From: JAVBWO01 sp036677375 | Lineage (GTDB): Bacteria; Bacillota; Dehalobacteriia; UBA4068; UBA4997 | Direction: 5' to 3' | Length of the DNA: 64,000 nucleotides | NCBI GenBank assembly: GCA_036677375.1 | Contig: JAVBWO010000005.1 | Span: forward strand, 62,001-126,000 | Shown: positions 33,257-44,800 of the stretch, piece by piece | Layout of the letters: each line of letters begins with the position of its first letter | Position numbering within the stretch: position 1 is the stretch's first letter | The notes under the pieces: generated by a model | Seen by the model: the letters and a program-made list of their open reading frames with translations, nothing else | Database searches by the model: none | What the model was told of the DNA's origin: nothing | Made by a program: the position numbers and the translations under genes

Positions 33257-33622
33257 TTATTCAAAATCTGCCATTAACATTTTACGGCTGACCACAGCGC
33301 CGGCATCATTCAGCCCTAAAAGGATCACCATGAATTGAGCCGCCGGCTCCGAGGCATAGCGTTCCTGAAGCCAGGTCAGCACCGCCCGGCGCAGCCGTGT
33401 TTTTTTTTGGCGGGAGATGCTCTCCGCGCTTTGGGTCAAGCCGCCTTTGCGCGCCCGCACCTCCACAAAATATAAAACCTGGTTTTTGCAGGCAATCAAA
33501 TCGATCTCGCCGCCACCGCCCCGAAAATTGCGGCCCAACAGAGTATACCCCTCCTGCAAAAGCCAGGCCGCGGCATAATCCTCCGCATCTTTTCCCCGCC
33601 GGTAGCTGCTTTGTCCAGACAA
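33257..33622 (-). CDS. YraN-family (UPF0102) endonuclease-fold protein
   Basis: 121 residues. The restriction-endonuclease-like core is visible: GKDAEDYAAAWLLQEGYTLL, NFRGGGGEIDLIA (catalytic E-x-D equivalent) and LYFVEVRARKG. Its role is not established; it is commonly linked to rnhB, as here. The TTG start at 33622 follows AGAGGTGACGG. It is 62 bp downstream of rnhB and the last gene before the OLE promoter. Confidence 0.92.
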   Translation of the reverse strand: MSGQSSYRRGKDAEDYAAAWLLQEGYTLLGRNFRGGGGEIDLIACKNQVLYFVEVRARKGGLTQSAESISRQKKTRLRRAVLTWLQERYASEPAAQFMVILLGLNDAGAVVSRKMLMADFE

Positions 33623-33684
33623 TTCCCGTCACCTCTTTTCCAACGGGTTCATCAGCTGTTTTATCTTGACATGGGTTAAAATCT

Positions 33685-34320
33685 TTATTTCACCGTAAAG
33701 GTGCGGCGGTGAATAGCCACATAACCAAGTTCCTTGATCTTCTGTCTATGTTCCGCTGTCGGATAGCCTTTATGTTTGGCAAAACCGTATTCCGGCCAGA
33801 TGTCATCATAAATCTGCATCAGGCGGTCCCGGTGATTTTTCGCCAGAATGCTGGCGGCGGCAATGGAACCGGATAGACTGTCGCCCTTGATGATGTTGGT
33901 CTGGGGCATGGAGAGGCCTTTTACCTCCACCGCATCGGTCAGGACATGACCCGGGATCAGCGGCAAGGCGTTTATCGCCTGGAACATGGCAAGGCGGCTG
34001 GCTTCCAGAATATTGATCTCGTCGATTAAGGCTGCGGAGATTTCTACCACCTGCCAGGCCAAGGCTTGCTCCTTGATTTCCGCTTCCAGCAGCAGGCGTT
34101 TTTTTTCGCTAAGCTTTTTAGAGTCGTTCAGGCCATAAAGAAAGGTACCCGGCGAAAGGATCACCGCCGCCGCCACCACCGGCCCCGCCAAAGGGCCACG
34201 GCCCGCTTCATCGGTTCCCGCAACATTGGAGACGCCATTTGTCCAAAGCTCCTTCTCGAAAAGAAAAAGTTTCTCCTGGCGCAGGTGTTCCTCCGCCATA
34301 TCCGGTGTTTTCATCCCCAC
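33685..34320 (-). CDS. rnhB: Ribonuclease HII
   Basis: 211 residues. The catalytic acidic residues are in GTDEAGRGPLAGPVVAAAVIL and VLTDAVEVKG, and DSKKLSEKKR and SIAAASILAKNHRD are family motifs. It removes ribonucleotides from DNA. The first codon is GTG; an ATG two codons later and another at 34299 are alternatives. It follows rbgA, the usual arrangement. Confidence 0.96.
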   Translation of the reverse strand: MGMKTPDMAEEHLRQEKLFLFEKELWTNGVSNVAGTDEAGRGPLAGPVVAAAVILSPGTFLYGLNDSKKLSEKKRLLLEAEIKEQALAWQVVEISAALIDEINILEASRLAMFQAINALPLIPGHVLTDAVEVKGLSMPQTNIIKGDSLSGSIAAASILAKNHRDRLMQIYDDIWPEYGFAKHKGYPTAEHRQKIKELGYVAIHRRTFTVK

Positions 34321-34543
34321 ACCACGCTTCCGTTTTTCTGCTTTCCTGTTTTTTCGTTATGCGTTTTCTCTGATTTTTACTTGTTCCTGTATTTCCCTGT
34401 TTAGGCAATAGACCAGTTAAGTGTGGATCGAACAACAAACTGGTTTACTTGCTTTACGATTGAATGCCCTTTTTGTGAAGATTGCATGCCATTGTCGGCG
34501 CTCTCTTAATATCTTAATCGAGATACCCTCCTTAAATTCCTGT

Positions 34544-35401
34544 TTAATTTCCTACCGGAGGCTGCTCCAGCGTGACCCGGCCCAACTTGCCATTGCGGAA
34601 TTCCGCCAAAAACCAGGTGGCGGTTTCCCCCGTTTTTACTTTGCCGCCAGCTGCCAAAAGTCCCCGGCTGCTACCAATGATTTCCAATAAAGCGTTGGGC
34701 TCCGCCGGCATATCCTCTACCCTATAACGGTTTTTCAGCATATCAGGCCGGTTTTTCACAAGCCAGGCTAAAAGGCGATGGGCCAGCTCTTCATCGTCTA
34801 AGATGCCGTAGCTGATAGCTCCGGTCACCGCCAGAACAAAACCTACCCGAGCATCTTCGAATCTCGGCCACAGCACGCCCGGCGTATCCAGCAATTCCAA
34901 CTCTTGCCCAATCCGTACCCACTGTTTGCCGCGGGTAACGCCGGGCCGGTTGCCGGTCTTGCTGACGTTTTTCGGAACCATTGCATTGATCAGCGTGGAT
35001 TTGCCAGTATTAGGAATACCTACCATCATGATCCGGATGGGCCGTCGTAAACGCCCTTTTGCCTCTAAAGCCAGCATCACCGGCTCGGCTATTTCCCGGC
35101 ACAGCTTCAAAAGCTCCGGCAGGCCTTTCTTGCAGGCGGCGTTGACTGATACAGCCCCTAAGCCTTGGCCGCGAAAATAGCGAAGCCAGGCCGCGGTTCT
35201 CTCCGGATCGGCCAGATCTTCTTTGTTTAATAGAATGATACGGGGTATTTCCCCCAAAATGGTGTCAAACTGCGGATTGCCGCTGGCAAGAGGCACTCTG
35301 GCATCCCGCACCTCGATAACAAGATCCACCAAGGCTACATCCTGGGCAATGATTTTTTTCGTCTTAGCCATATGACCCGGATACCATTGGATTTGTTTCA
35401 T
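34544..35401 (-). CDS. rbgA: Ribosome biogenesis GTPase RbgA (YlqF)
   Basis: 285 residues beginning MKQIQWYPGHMAKTKK. GTPase motifs are circularly permuted: LLNKEDLAD (G4) precedes GIPNTGKSTLIN (G1) and DTPGVLWP (G3). The C-terminal domain ends TATWFLAEFRNGKLGRV. RbgA acts late in 50S subunit assembly. It heads the rbgA-rnhB-yraN group; the ATG follows AGAGGGGAAG. Confidence 0.97.
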   Translation of the reverse strand: MKQIQWYPGHMAKTKKIIAQDVALVDLVIEVRDARVPLASGNPQFDTILGEIPRIILLNKEDLADPERTAAWLRYFRGQGLGAVSVNAACKKGLPELLKLCREIAEPVMLALEAKGRLRRPIRIMMVGIPNTGKSTLINAMVPKNVSKTGNRPGVTRGKQWVRIGQELELLDTPGVLWPRFEDARVGFVLAVTGAISYGILDDEELAHRLLAWLVKNRPDMLKNRYRVEDMPAEPNALLEIIGSSRGLLAAGGKVKTGETATWFLAEFRNGKLGRVTLEQPPVGN

Positions 35402-35545
35402 ATAAGCACTTCCCCTCTAAAAGCTTATTATAACATTTTGACACAAAAAAACAAATTTCTAGTCTTTCTCTCACGATTTCAACACATGGTTACAAAATAG
35501 TTATCAATTGGTGACCAGTGTAAGAATTTGTAACTTTTTCCATTA

Positions 35546-35574
35546 TTGACAATAACTGGCAAACATATTAAAAT
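35546..35574 (+). promoter_or_regulatory. Strong sigma-A promoter of the giant SLH gene
   Basis: TTGACA (35546-35551), exactly 17 bases, TAAAAT (35569-35574). The start near 35581 gives a 5' leader of about 270 nt before the SLH ATG at 35850. Confidence 0.8.
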
Positions 35575-35585
35575 AGATGATATAT

Positions 35586-35614
35586 ATAATATATTTTTTT
35601 AATTAATATATTAT
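35586..35614 (+). promoter_or_regulatory. 5'-terminal A/U hairpin of the SLH leader
   Basis: ATAATATATT, 9-base loop, AATATATTAT, only about 5 bases from the predicted RNA start. Hairpins at the very 5' end can stabilise mRNA. The exact function is inference. Confidence 0.45.
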
Positions 35615-35731
35615 ATTTTTAAAACTGAGGATGCAGGCTTTTACAATCCTTTGTTTTGTTGTTATGTAATGTTTACTTTTTTGAATTTATTTTCAGGTCG
35701 TTTGTAATTAAAAATTTTATTGAAGGTGGTG

Positions 35732-35764
35732 ATGTTTTTATTCCATGAAGCCTCACCCTATTGA
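35732..35764 (+). CDS. Leader peptide MFLFHEASPY in the SLH 5' UTR
   Basis: A 10-codon ORF with an RBS (GAAGGTGGTG) directly before its ATG. Codons 4-10 run through the 5' arms of the leader hairpins described below, so its translation would melt them. Too short for family comparison. It is proposed from RBS and position only. Confidence 0.5.
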   Translation: MFLFHEASPY

Positions 35765-35814
35765 ACGGCTGGTTACCGGACAATAGGCACTCCCCATTCA
35801 TGGTTTTGCCATGA
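35743..35814 (+). promoter_or_regulatory. Leader RNA with mutually exclusive hairpins before SLH gene
   Basis: Outer stem CCATGAA (35743-35749) / TTCATGG (35797-35803), inner stem CCTATTG (35757-35763) / CAATAGG (35781-35787), and an apical CGG...CCG. The strand TCATGG (35798-35803) can instead pair with CCATGA (35809-35814). The two states cannot coexist. The RBS of the SLH gene lies about 20 bases downstream. No known riboswitch class was recognised. Confidence 0.5.
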
Positions 35815-35849
35815 GAAATATGGTTTTGAGAGAGGAGAAATGTAAACGC

Positions 35850-38800
35850 ATGAACAGAAAACTTTTAACTGTCCTGCTCGTCATCGCCATGGTGCTGGCA
35901 CTTGCACCGGCGGCTTTGGCGGCATCAACGTTTAGCGACGTTGGCGGACATTGGGCTGAAAAAGACATCAACGCTGCCGTCAGCAGCGGCTATGTCAAAG
36001 GTTACGCCGACGGCACCTTTAAGCCCGATGCCAATATTACCCGGGCTGAATTTGTTGCAATGGTTAATAGTGCCCTAAAAACCAGTGAAGTATCCAGCAC
36101 ATTATTTACCGATGTGACAAAGAGCAATTGGTATTACTCTGACGTACAAAAAGCGGTCTTTGCCTGCTATGTCAAAGGTTATGAGGACAATACTTTCCGT
36201 CCCAATAACCTAATCAGCAGAGCGGAAGCCGCGGCCATTATTTCCCGTATCGTACCGACTACCGACAATTTATCAAGCAACGCCTTAAAGAGCTTCACCG
36301 ACCGCAGCTCCATCGCGGACTGGGCGGAAGAAGCCGCCGGCGCCATTGCCGACAAAGGGTATATCAACGGGTATCCCGACGGCACCTTCCGCCCCTCCGG
36401 CAAACTGACCCGGGCGGAAGCGGTATCCATCATTAACCGCATTTTGAGCAATGAAACCATCATCTCCAAAAAAACCGTTCTGAAGGCTGATAAAGACACC
36501 ATTAACTACGGCATTTATGTGGGCGGCGTCGAAGTAGCTTCCTCTGTGGCAGAAGGTTCTGTTACCATCGACGACAGTATGATCCTGTCCACCATAAAGG
36601 TCTTAGGCGGTGGTTCCAATACCGTTGAGGTCAAAGATTCTTTGGTTGCCGTAATGAACTCCAACAAAGACGGCGGCGATCCTGTTAGAATCCAAATGAT
36701 CGGCAATACCACCATCCAAGAACTGAACATCTTCCAGGATACCATTTTGGATGAGGAAGACCTGACCGGCGCCGGCGTGGTGAACGCTTATATTGACGGC
36801 GACGACGTCAGCGAAGTCGAAGTCAGCGGCACCATTGCCAATCTGACCGTCAGCAAAGCCTGCAAGATCGTGGTGAAAAAAGGCGGGCATATTGAAAACA
36901 TAACCGTCAATGTAAAAGGCGTTGTCATTGAAGTGGAAGACGGCGGCTATGTCGGCACCGTTACCACCAATGGCAATACCAAGCTGAGAGGCAAAGAAGC
37001 CATCCAGCACCTGATCGTCAACAACGGCTCCGATGACACCTATGTCACCGAACCGGAAAAGATCACCATCAACGACGGTACCGCTAAGGAAGAAACCACC
37101 AGCACATCCTCGGGCGGCGGCGGTGGTTCCAGCGGCGGCAGCACAAAAACTTATATCGCAGCACCCACAGGCTTCGCCTTAACTAATGTACATGGCGACT
37201 ACACCTTCTCCTGGACCAACGATACCGAAGCGGCCAGCTACACTGTGAATATCACAAAAGCGGACGCTACAGTTCTGGCATCTAATATTACCGTTAACAG
37301 AGATACCGTTACCGGCAAAGCCTCTATTGATGTAGACCAGGCTTTGGCGGCTTTCCTGGCCTCCGCGGCCGCGGACGGGGGCGGAGATTTAACCGTTTCG
37401 ATTACTTCTGTTCCTGCCACGACTTCATCCAAATACTCAAATACGGCTACGCAAATCTTGAAATTGTTAGCTCGCCCGGCTCCTACCCTGGATTCTACAA
37501 ATGTGGAATTGAATTGGAGTGCAATTGCAAATGCCACAGAATATCAGCTGTCGGTTGACTCCGTATTACAGGACACCATCGCCATTACGGATTCCTTGAA
37601 TGCAGCAATCGGAAGTTACCTGACGAACACCAACCAGGAATATGCATTCCAGTTAACCGCCGTGGGCGACGCCGCGACCTTCCATATCTCCAGCGCATGG
37701 TCCAAGACCATTGTCAAATTGTCTGAGGATGCCATCACCGGCTTGGCATTGATTCAAAAAGCCGATGGCAACTATTACATGACCTGGGATAATATAAGTG
37801 GCAACAACGGTTATACCTTATCCACCAACATTGCCGGTGACAGCACCGTAGAACTGGCGCAGGATGTAAACGAATACCTGATTCCCGCGAGCTGGTTCAA
37901 CAAAAACATGAATGTCATTGTCACCGTAGACGCCGAAGATTTTACCGCCAATACTTGGACCGTCGGCGGCAATGTCACTTACGCTACCCATGGCGTTAAC
38001 GGGCCTGCCGCTCCCAGTCCTTACAGCACAGGCACCGCAGCCAACCCCTTCCTGGTCAGTTGGGAAAAGGTCACTTTGGCCACCAACGACTATGAAGTAA
38101 AAATCAATGATACCGAAGTACAAGATTTGAGTTCCAAAATCTCCCTTGACGCAACTTCAAAAGTCTATACCATTGATTTGGCGTCTGATTTTGCCGCTCT
38201 TCCCGCCGGTTCCTATACTGTTTCCGTAAGGGCCAAGGCAAGATTGACCGGCACCGAAGACTTTATCCTGCCTTCCGATTGGGCAGCTGCTACTAGCGCA
38301 GCAGGCAGTGATACCGTCAAGACTTACCAAGTCGTGAAACTGGATGCAGTCGACACCTTCTCAGTTGACCAAAGCGGCGTCAATGACATGCTGCAATGGA
38401 ACGACATCACCAGCGGCACCATAGATGCGACAACTCCCGTTACCGGCATCACCGCGGATGTGGACTATGACTTTAGTCTGGTTGATCCCGCAAGCGGCAC
38501 CTTCAATCCCGCTACTGATATCGTTTCTGAAGAAACCGCAGAACACACCTTTAACCCCAATCTCGATGGCAGCACCACCATTTATGTCCGTGCCACCAGC
38601 GCAGATCTCTTTATGCGTTCGTCCGATTGGGCCTCCGTCACCTTGAGCCGTCTGGCACAGCCCAGCCTGACTTTGACGGAACCCGCCAATGATTACACAG
38701 ACATTGACAGTTTCAGCAATCCCAGCCGCCGTGTTACCCTGACCATAGGGACCGTAACCGACGCCACCAGTAGTGTTCTCAAGAAAGGCACTGACGCACT

Positions 38801-41800
38801 AGCCACAGCCGCCGCTACCCCCGCCACGGCGGATATCACGGCTGATTTCCAAGTGGCAGCCGGCAATACCGTAACCTATACCTGTCAGGCTTTCGGCTTT
38901 GGCAGCTCTACCTCGGATACTGTTGCCCCCGGCGGCACACTGTATCTGAATTCTGTCCTGAAGTCCCAGGATATCAAACGTCTGGCGGCTCCCACCGGTT
39001 TTGCCATTAGCCGCGATTACACCAATGCGGTGGCGCCGTTTAATACGGAAAACACTAAACTGGGTTCCCTGGAAAGACAGTACATCGTAAACTGGAATTC
39101 CATTACTGATAACAACGGTTATCTGGTAAAAGCACCCAACATGACCGCGTTCAATACCGGTAAAGATACCAATTCTTGGACGCTGCCCGCTGGCTGGCGT
39201 GATACGAAGAGTCATTACAGCAATATCATGCTTGCCGCGGTAGGCAAGGTAGATAGCTTCATTCTTTCTTCTTATCCTGCCGACGTATGCAATAGCCTTG
39301 GTGTTCAGGCTATTTACACCAAACCCGTTTTGCTTGCACCTGTTATCGATCATGATTATTTCGTGAAGCTGTCCACAGCAGACCCCTCATTATCTGAGGT
39401 AAGCACGTATGACCTCATGGTTACCTATACCGACGGTCAAAACAATACCAGCGATGTGACTCCTGATAGTGGTGTGCAAGGCCTTGACAAAGCCGCCACC
39501 GTTGATTTAAGTGGTGTTTTTCAAAATAACAACGGCACCTACAAGGTCTATGTTCGCACCGCCGATATCATCACAACAGGAAACAGCACACTGGGTTCCA
39601 CCTGGAGCGAACCGTTGGTCATCACCAACAACCGTTTGATAGCTCCCACCATGTCTCTTACCACCAGCACCGATCCTGCCACCTTGGCGGAAGCCGTCAC
39701 CTTGAACTGGAACGATCCTAATTCCACGGTCACCGACGAGGAATATGTCGTGACGGTTGACGGAGCGGAACAAGCTCCCACCAGCGGTAACAGCATGATT
39801 ATTACTGGCTTGGTAGCCGGTAAATCTTCCTTTGACATCAGTATCAAGGCAACTACCGATACCTTCGGCTGGCTGGATTCTGAACTTGCTACCCAAGAAG
39901 TAACCCGCCGGGCCACGCCTACCGTCACGGTTGCCGACAATGCTTCCACCATCGTAACCATTGCGGGCAGCGATACAGACGTAGCCAACGGTGATGTAGA
40001 CAGCTACTACCTTATCGGCGGCGCTTCCTTTATGGATGGCACCAACCAGATCACTGCCGACGTCACCAACATCTTCAACAATCCTAACGATACTTCCGTC
40101 ACTTATGCCGCGGTCATCAAAGGCAATGACACCAACTTCGTATTGCCTTCCGCCATCGGAAGCCTCACCGTCCGCCGGCTGCCCACACCAAGCGATGTCA
40201 CCTTGGCCGGTACTTATGACAATTACAGCATCGCCTGGGATAACGGCTCACTCAGCGTCAACGGCTTCAAAGTGTTCTTAAACGGCAACAACCCGCCTGC
40301 CAAGACCACAGCCGCCGGCGTCTTCAGCGTAGCCGCCAACAGCACCTGGATGCCCATCAACGATTCCACCAACTCCATCCAAGTGCAGGCCTTGGGCGAT
40401 ATCGCAACAGGCGTTCTGGATTCCCAAAAGAGCGCGAACCTTCAGATCGTCTGCCCGAAAGCACCGACCAATGTGGCCCTCTCCACCTTGGGCGTCTTGA
40501 CCTGGAACGGCTTGGACGGCACCAAGTATATGGTGGACAGTATCACCAAAGATGGTACAGCGATCACTGATTATGAAGGTTTGGATCTGTCCGGCTTGTA
40601 CACCGTTGTCGGCACTTCCTCCGGCTCCATTGATATTAGTGCCATTATGGAAGCTAACGGCACCGGATTATACGGTGTGACCATGAGAGCGGTTGAAAAC
40701 CTGGCTCCCGCGACCAAGATTATGGGTTCGGTGACCACAGCTCCTGCTACCCAGACCATCCATGTGGCTACGGCTCCGACCTTGAGCGGGATTACCCAAA
40801 GTTCGAATCCTACACCCGGCGCGGTAGATTTTCTCCTGCCCACGGATGCTGATACCGCGAGCTTCACGGTGACCATTACACCGCCCGGCGCTCCCACAGG
40901 AACCATCAATCTCACTGCCACGGCGCCTTCCACGACGCTGTCCCTGAGTCTTTCCACCTACTTTAGCAGTCCTGGACTCTACACCATCAATATTGAACCC
41001 AACGCAGTGCCGGGTTCCTTAGACGGCGATCCTTTCTCCTTTACGGTAGAGAAATTGACAACGCCTACCGTAGAGATCAAGAATGCCAGCGTTCACCTGT
41101 ACTGGCCGGCGGCAAATCTTTCTGACGAAGCCAGCTACTACACTGTTGTCAATAATAATGATCACACCAAGACCTATACCGTACAGGCCTGCGGTGCTGA
41201 CTTAGTTCCCGGCGTCGGTTATTTCCATGTTGACATCACGGCCGACTGTGTAGCCGGTGAAACACCAACATACACCGTATCCCGCACCGGCGGCACCGAC
41301 AATACCGACCCGGACACCATCGTTAATTTCACCCTGTCCTCCAACGGTGTGCTGAAGCAGGTCATACGCCTGGCTAATGTAGACGCCACCAGCTTAGTCA
41401 TCACAGAAACTCTTGAAGCAGACTGCAGCCAAAGCTACACCCTCAGCTGGGATGATGTTGCAGATGCTTTAGGCTATGCCACAGTAGAAGGCGCCACCGA
41501 GACGGCTATCACCATGCCTTATACCCTTACCCCCGTGGCGGGCCAAAGCAGCAGCCTCTCGATGATTGCCACCGGCAGCACCGACTCCAACGACAATCCC
41601 TATTATGTGAAGAGCGCTACACCTACCACTGCCAGCATCTCCGCTTTGGGCGCTATCGCGGAAGCCGAATTGAACGGCAATACTGCCAACTGGACGCCGC
41701 AAGGCGCAGGCCAACAATTCCAATTCCGCGTCCTGAAATTGGACGGCGCTATCAGCACCGATGTAACGGCTACTTTTGGCGCTGATTTACCGCAAAACAC

Positions 41801-44800
41801 GACTTTAACCTTAAAAGACTTGTCCGCTACCATCAACAAGATCAAGGCTGACGGCGATCCTGACAGCAGCTACGCCATTCAGGTCCGCTCCAAGGGCAAC
41901 CTGGTTGCCGCAAACGGCGCGCTGGTCATCCCTGGCCCCTGGAAGACCATTAAAGGCGTTTCCGATCTTGTTACCGTCAACACCAGCAATGAATGGGATG
42001 TAACCTTCACGGTAGTGGATTCCGTTGATGATACCACTCCCATCAACGGCGCTCATGTCGCTATCACCCTTAACGGCACCACCTATGAGGGAACCGCGGC
42101 AAACGACAGTAATGAAGTAACCCTGACCCTGCCCGGCGGCAACTATGATGCGGGCAACGTCGTTGTTACCGCTACTGCGGACGATTATGACGATTTGACA
42201 GAAAGCAATGGCGCTGCGATTAATATTGGTGCAGATTTCGCCAGCACCGGTGTGGAAATCGCCTTGGATCTCTCCGAAGTCACTTATGCCTTCACCGTCA
42301 CCGGCGAAGCGGAGGACGATACCGTTGGCGATATCATCATCACCTCGGCTGACGGCCTTACCCCAGTAGGCACCGCTACCATCAGCGGCAAAGCGGCCAG
42401 CATCAATCTCTTGCCCGGCGACTACGCTTGCACGCTGGATGCCACCTATGGCGCAAGCTATCCTTACGCAGCAGTTGCCAGCACTCCCTTCACGGTTGTG
42501 AGAGAGTCTGCTAAGACTGCCGACGCCGCTTCGGATAACGCTTCCGCCATCTCGCTTACCAAGATCACCTACAATACGACCTTCGTGTTTAACGGTTCTA
42601 GCGATTCGCCGGTGAAAGATGTGACCTTCAGCCTGACCGGGCCCACCACGGTAACCGGTCAAAACGTCACCAGCACCGTGAACCATGTACAGCTCGCTTT
42701 ATTACCCGGTTCCTACAGCCTGAGTGCCAGTAAAACAGGATATGACGTTTATACCGACACCTTCAGCGTTCCTGACGCTGACAGCCTGATCGAAAGCGAT
42801 CTGACTTTGCTTGACAGCTCCGATATTCAGTTCACCGTGAAGAGCGGCACACTGAATCTCACCGGCGCTACCGTTAAGATCTTCAACGCAACAGATGACG
42901 TCGCTACGGCAACACCTGTAAAGACCTTGACTACCACAGACGGCATCGCTACCTGCAGCGACATCCTGCCCTATGGCGACTACCAATATGTGGTCACCGC
43001 CGGCACCAATTACCTGGAAGGAAGCGGTACCTTTACCCTGAGCAGCACTTCGGTCATCAGTGAAACCATCGACCTGAAACTGCCTGTTTCCATCACCGTG
43101 AAGAGCGGCACTACCGATACCATCAGCACCGCAAGCTTCACCGGTATCGACGCTCCCACCTATGATGCCGTTAGCAAAACTTATACCATCAACTTAGATG
43201 CGGGCACCTACAGTGTTCAAGCTAGCGCAGGCACCTATACGGCGCAAACGCAAACTCTAACCGTTGCGGATGGCGGCATCCTGGATTACACCTACGATAT
43301 GACCAGCAAGGCTACTATCGTTTCTAAGAAGTCCGGTACTCTCTTCCCCGGCGTAAGCATCGCGGTTACTGGTAACGGCTCCACCAAGACCGGCACAACC
43401 GCCGGTGCCACCGCCAGCGTTGACTTCGAACTCACGGACGGCAGCTATGGTTATAGCGCGCAATATCCGGGTCTAGCCGCTGTGGTAGACCAGCCCATTA
43501 CCTTCACCGTTGCCAATGGCGGCGTCTCCGCTTCCGACCAAGGCAAACTCACGGTGATCATGTTTGAAGACACCAGTGCGAAATTTGACGTTGACTTTGG
43601 CCTAACGGTAGACGGCGCGGCGGCAACCTCCGGTTCCGTCAGCATTGACGGCGGCACCCCCGTCGATCTCGATGCGGCGGGCGAAGCCCTCTTCAGCCTG
43701 ACAGCCGGCAGCCACACCTACAGCGTGACCTACGGCGGCAATACGGTCGTCTCTTCCAAGAGCTTCACCGTCACCGCCAGTGGTACTGTTCAAGATGTTC
43801 CTGTAGCTCTTTACACCGTATCCCTGAACCTGGTGGACGGCAGCAGCAATCCTGCAACTGATTTGGATGACGTTACTGCTTCTTTGGGCGGCTTCACTGC
43901 GGTGCGCACTTCTCCCACCGGAAACACCTATGCAGTAGTGGTAGCAGGCGGCAGCGCCTATACTTACACCGTGAGCGACGCGGCAGCCAGTAACAAATAT
44001 GCCACGCTGAATCTCACCACATCTACCATCAGCGCGGCAACCAGCATCAATGTTCTCATGGCCAAACAAACCTATGACGTCACCTTCACCATCACAGACG
44101 GTACGGGCGATGGCGTAGGCGGCGCACAGATCACCGTTTATACGGATGCAGGCGGCAATACGGTTTACGGCACCTACACCACCAATAGCGCCGGTCAATA
44201 TGTGGTATCCGGTGTAGCACCCACCGATTATTGGTTCAAAGTGACCAAAGATGGTTATGAAGCTTCCGCCATTACAGCGTTTACCGTAGCCAACAGCAAT
44301 ACTCCGGTAGCTTTGGCCTTGGCGGCGACTGCCAACAAGACCGTTGAGTTCACCGTGAATTCCGGTACTGTTACTTCGATGAAGAATGTGGATATCACCA
44401 TCAAGAAAGCCGGCACCACTCTGGATACCATCAATACCACCAATACCGGTATCGGCATCAAGACTCTGCTCTTGGGTGATTACACCTACTCCGTTTCCGT
44501 TGCCGGCTATACCGCCGTCACGGATGCGCCCTTCACCGTAACAAGCAGCACCAGTCTGGTAGAGATTCCGCTGACCATTCCGGTAACCGTTGCGGTAACC
44601 AGTGGCAGTACCAAGATCGCCGACGCGGTATTCCAAAACAGCGGTGCGACCTTGACGCCTACTGCTTTTGACCCTGCAACAGGCAAATATACCTTTGCCA
44701 TGGCAGCCGGCACCTACACGCTGGATGTTACCAAGACCAACTATAATGCGAATCAGGTGGCACTCACCGTAAATACTACCGGCGATCAGACCGCGTATGC

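Noticed and set aside
35743..35814. c-di-GMP-I or other known riboswitch before the SLH gene
   Set aside because: The conserved cores (for example GCACAGGGCAAACC of GEMM-I) are absent. The structure is reported only as an unclassified leader.
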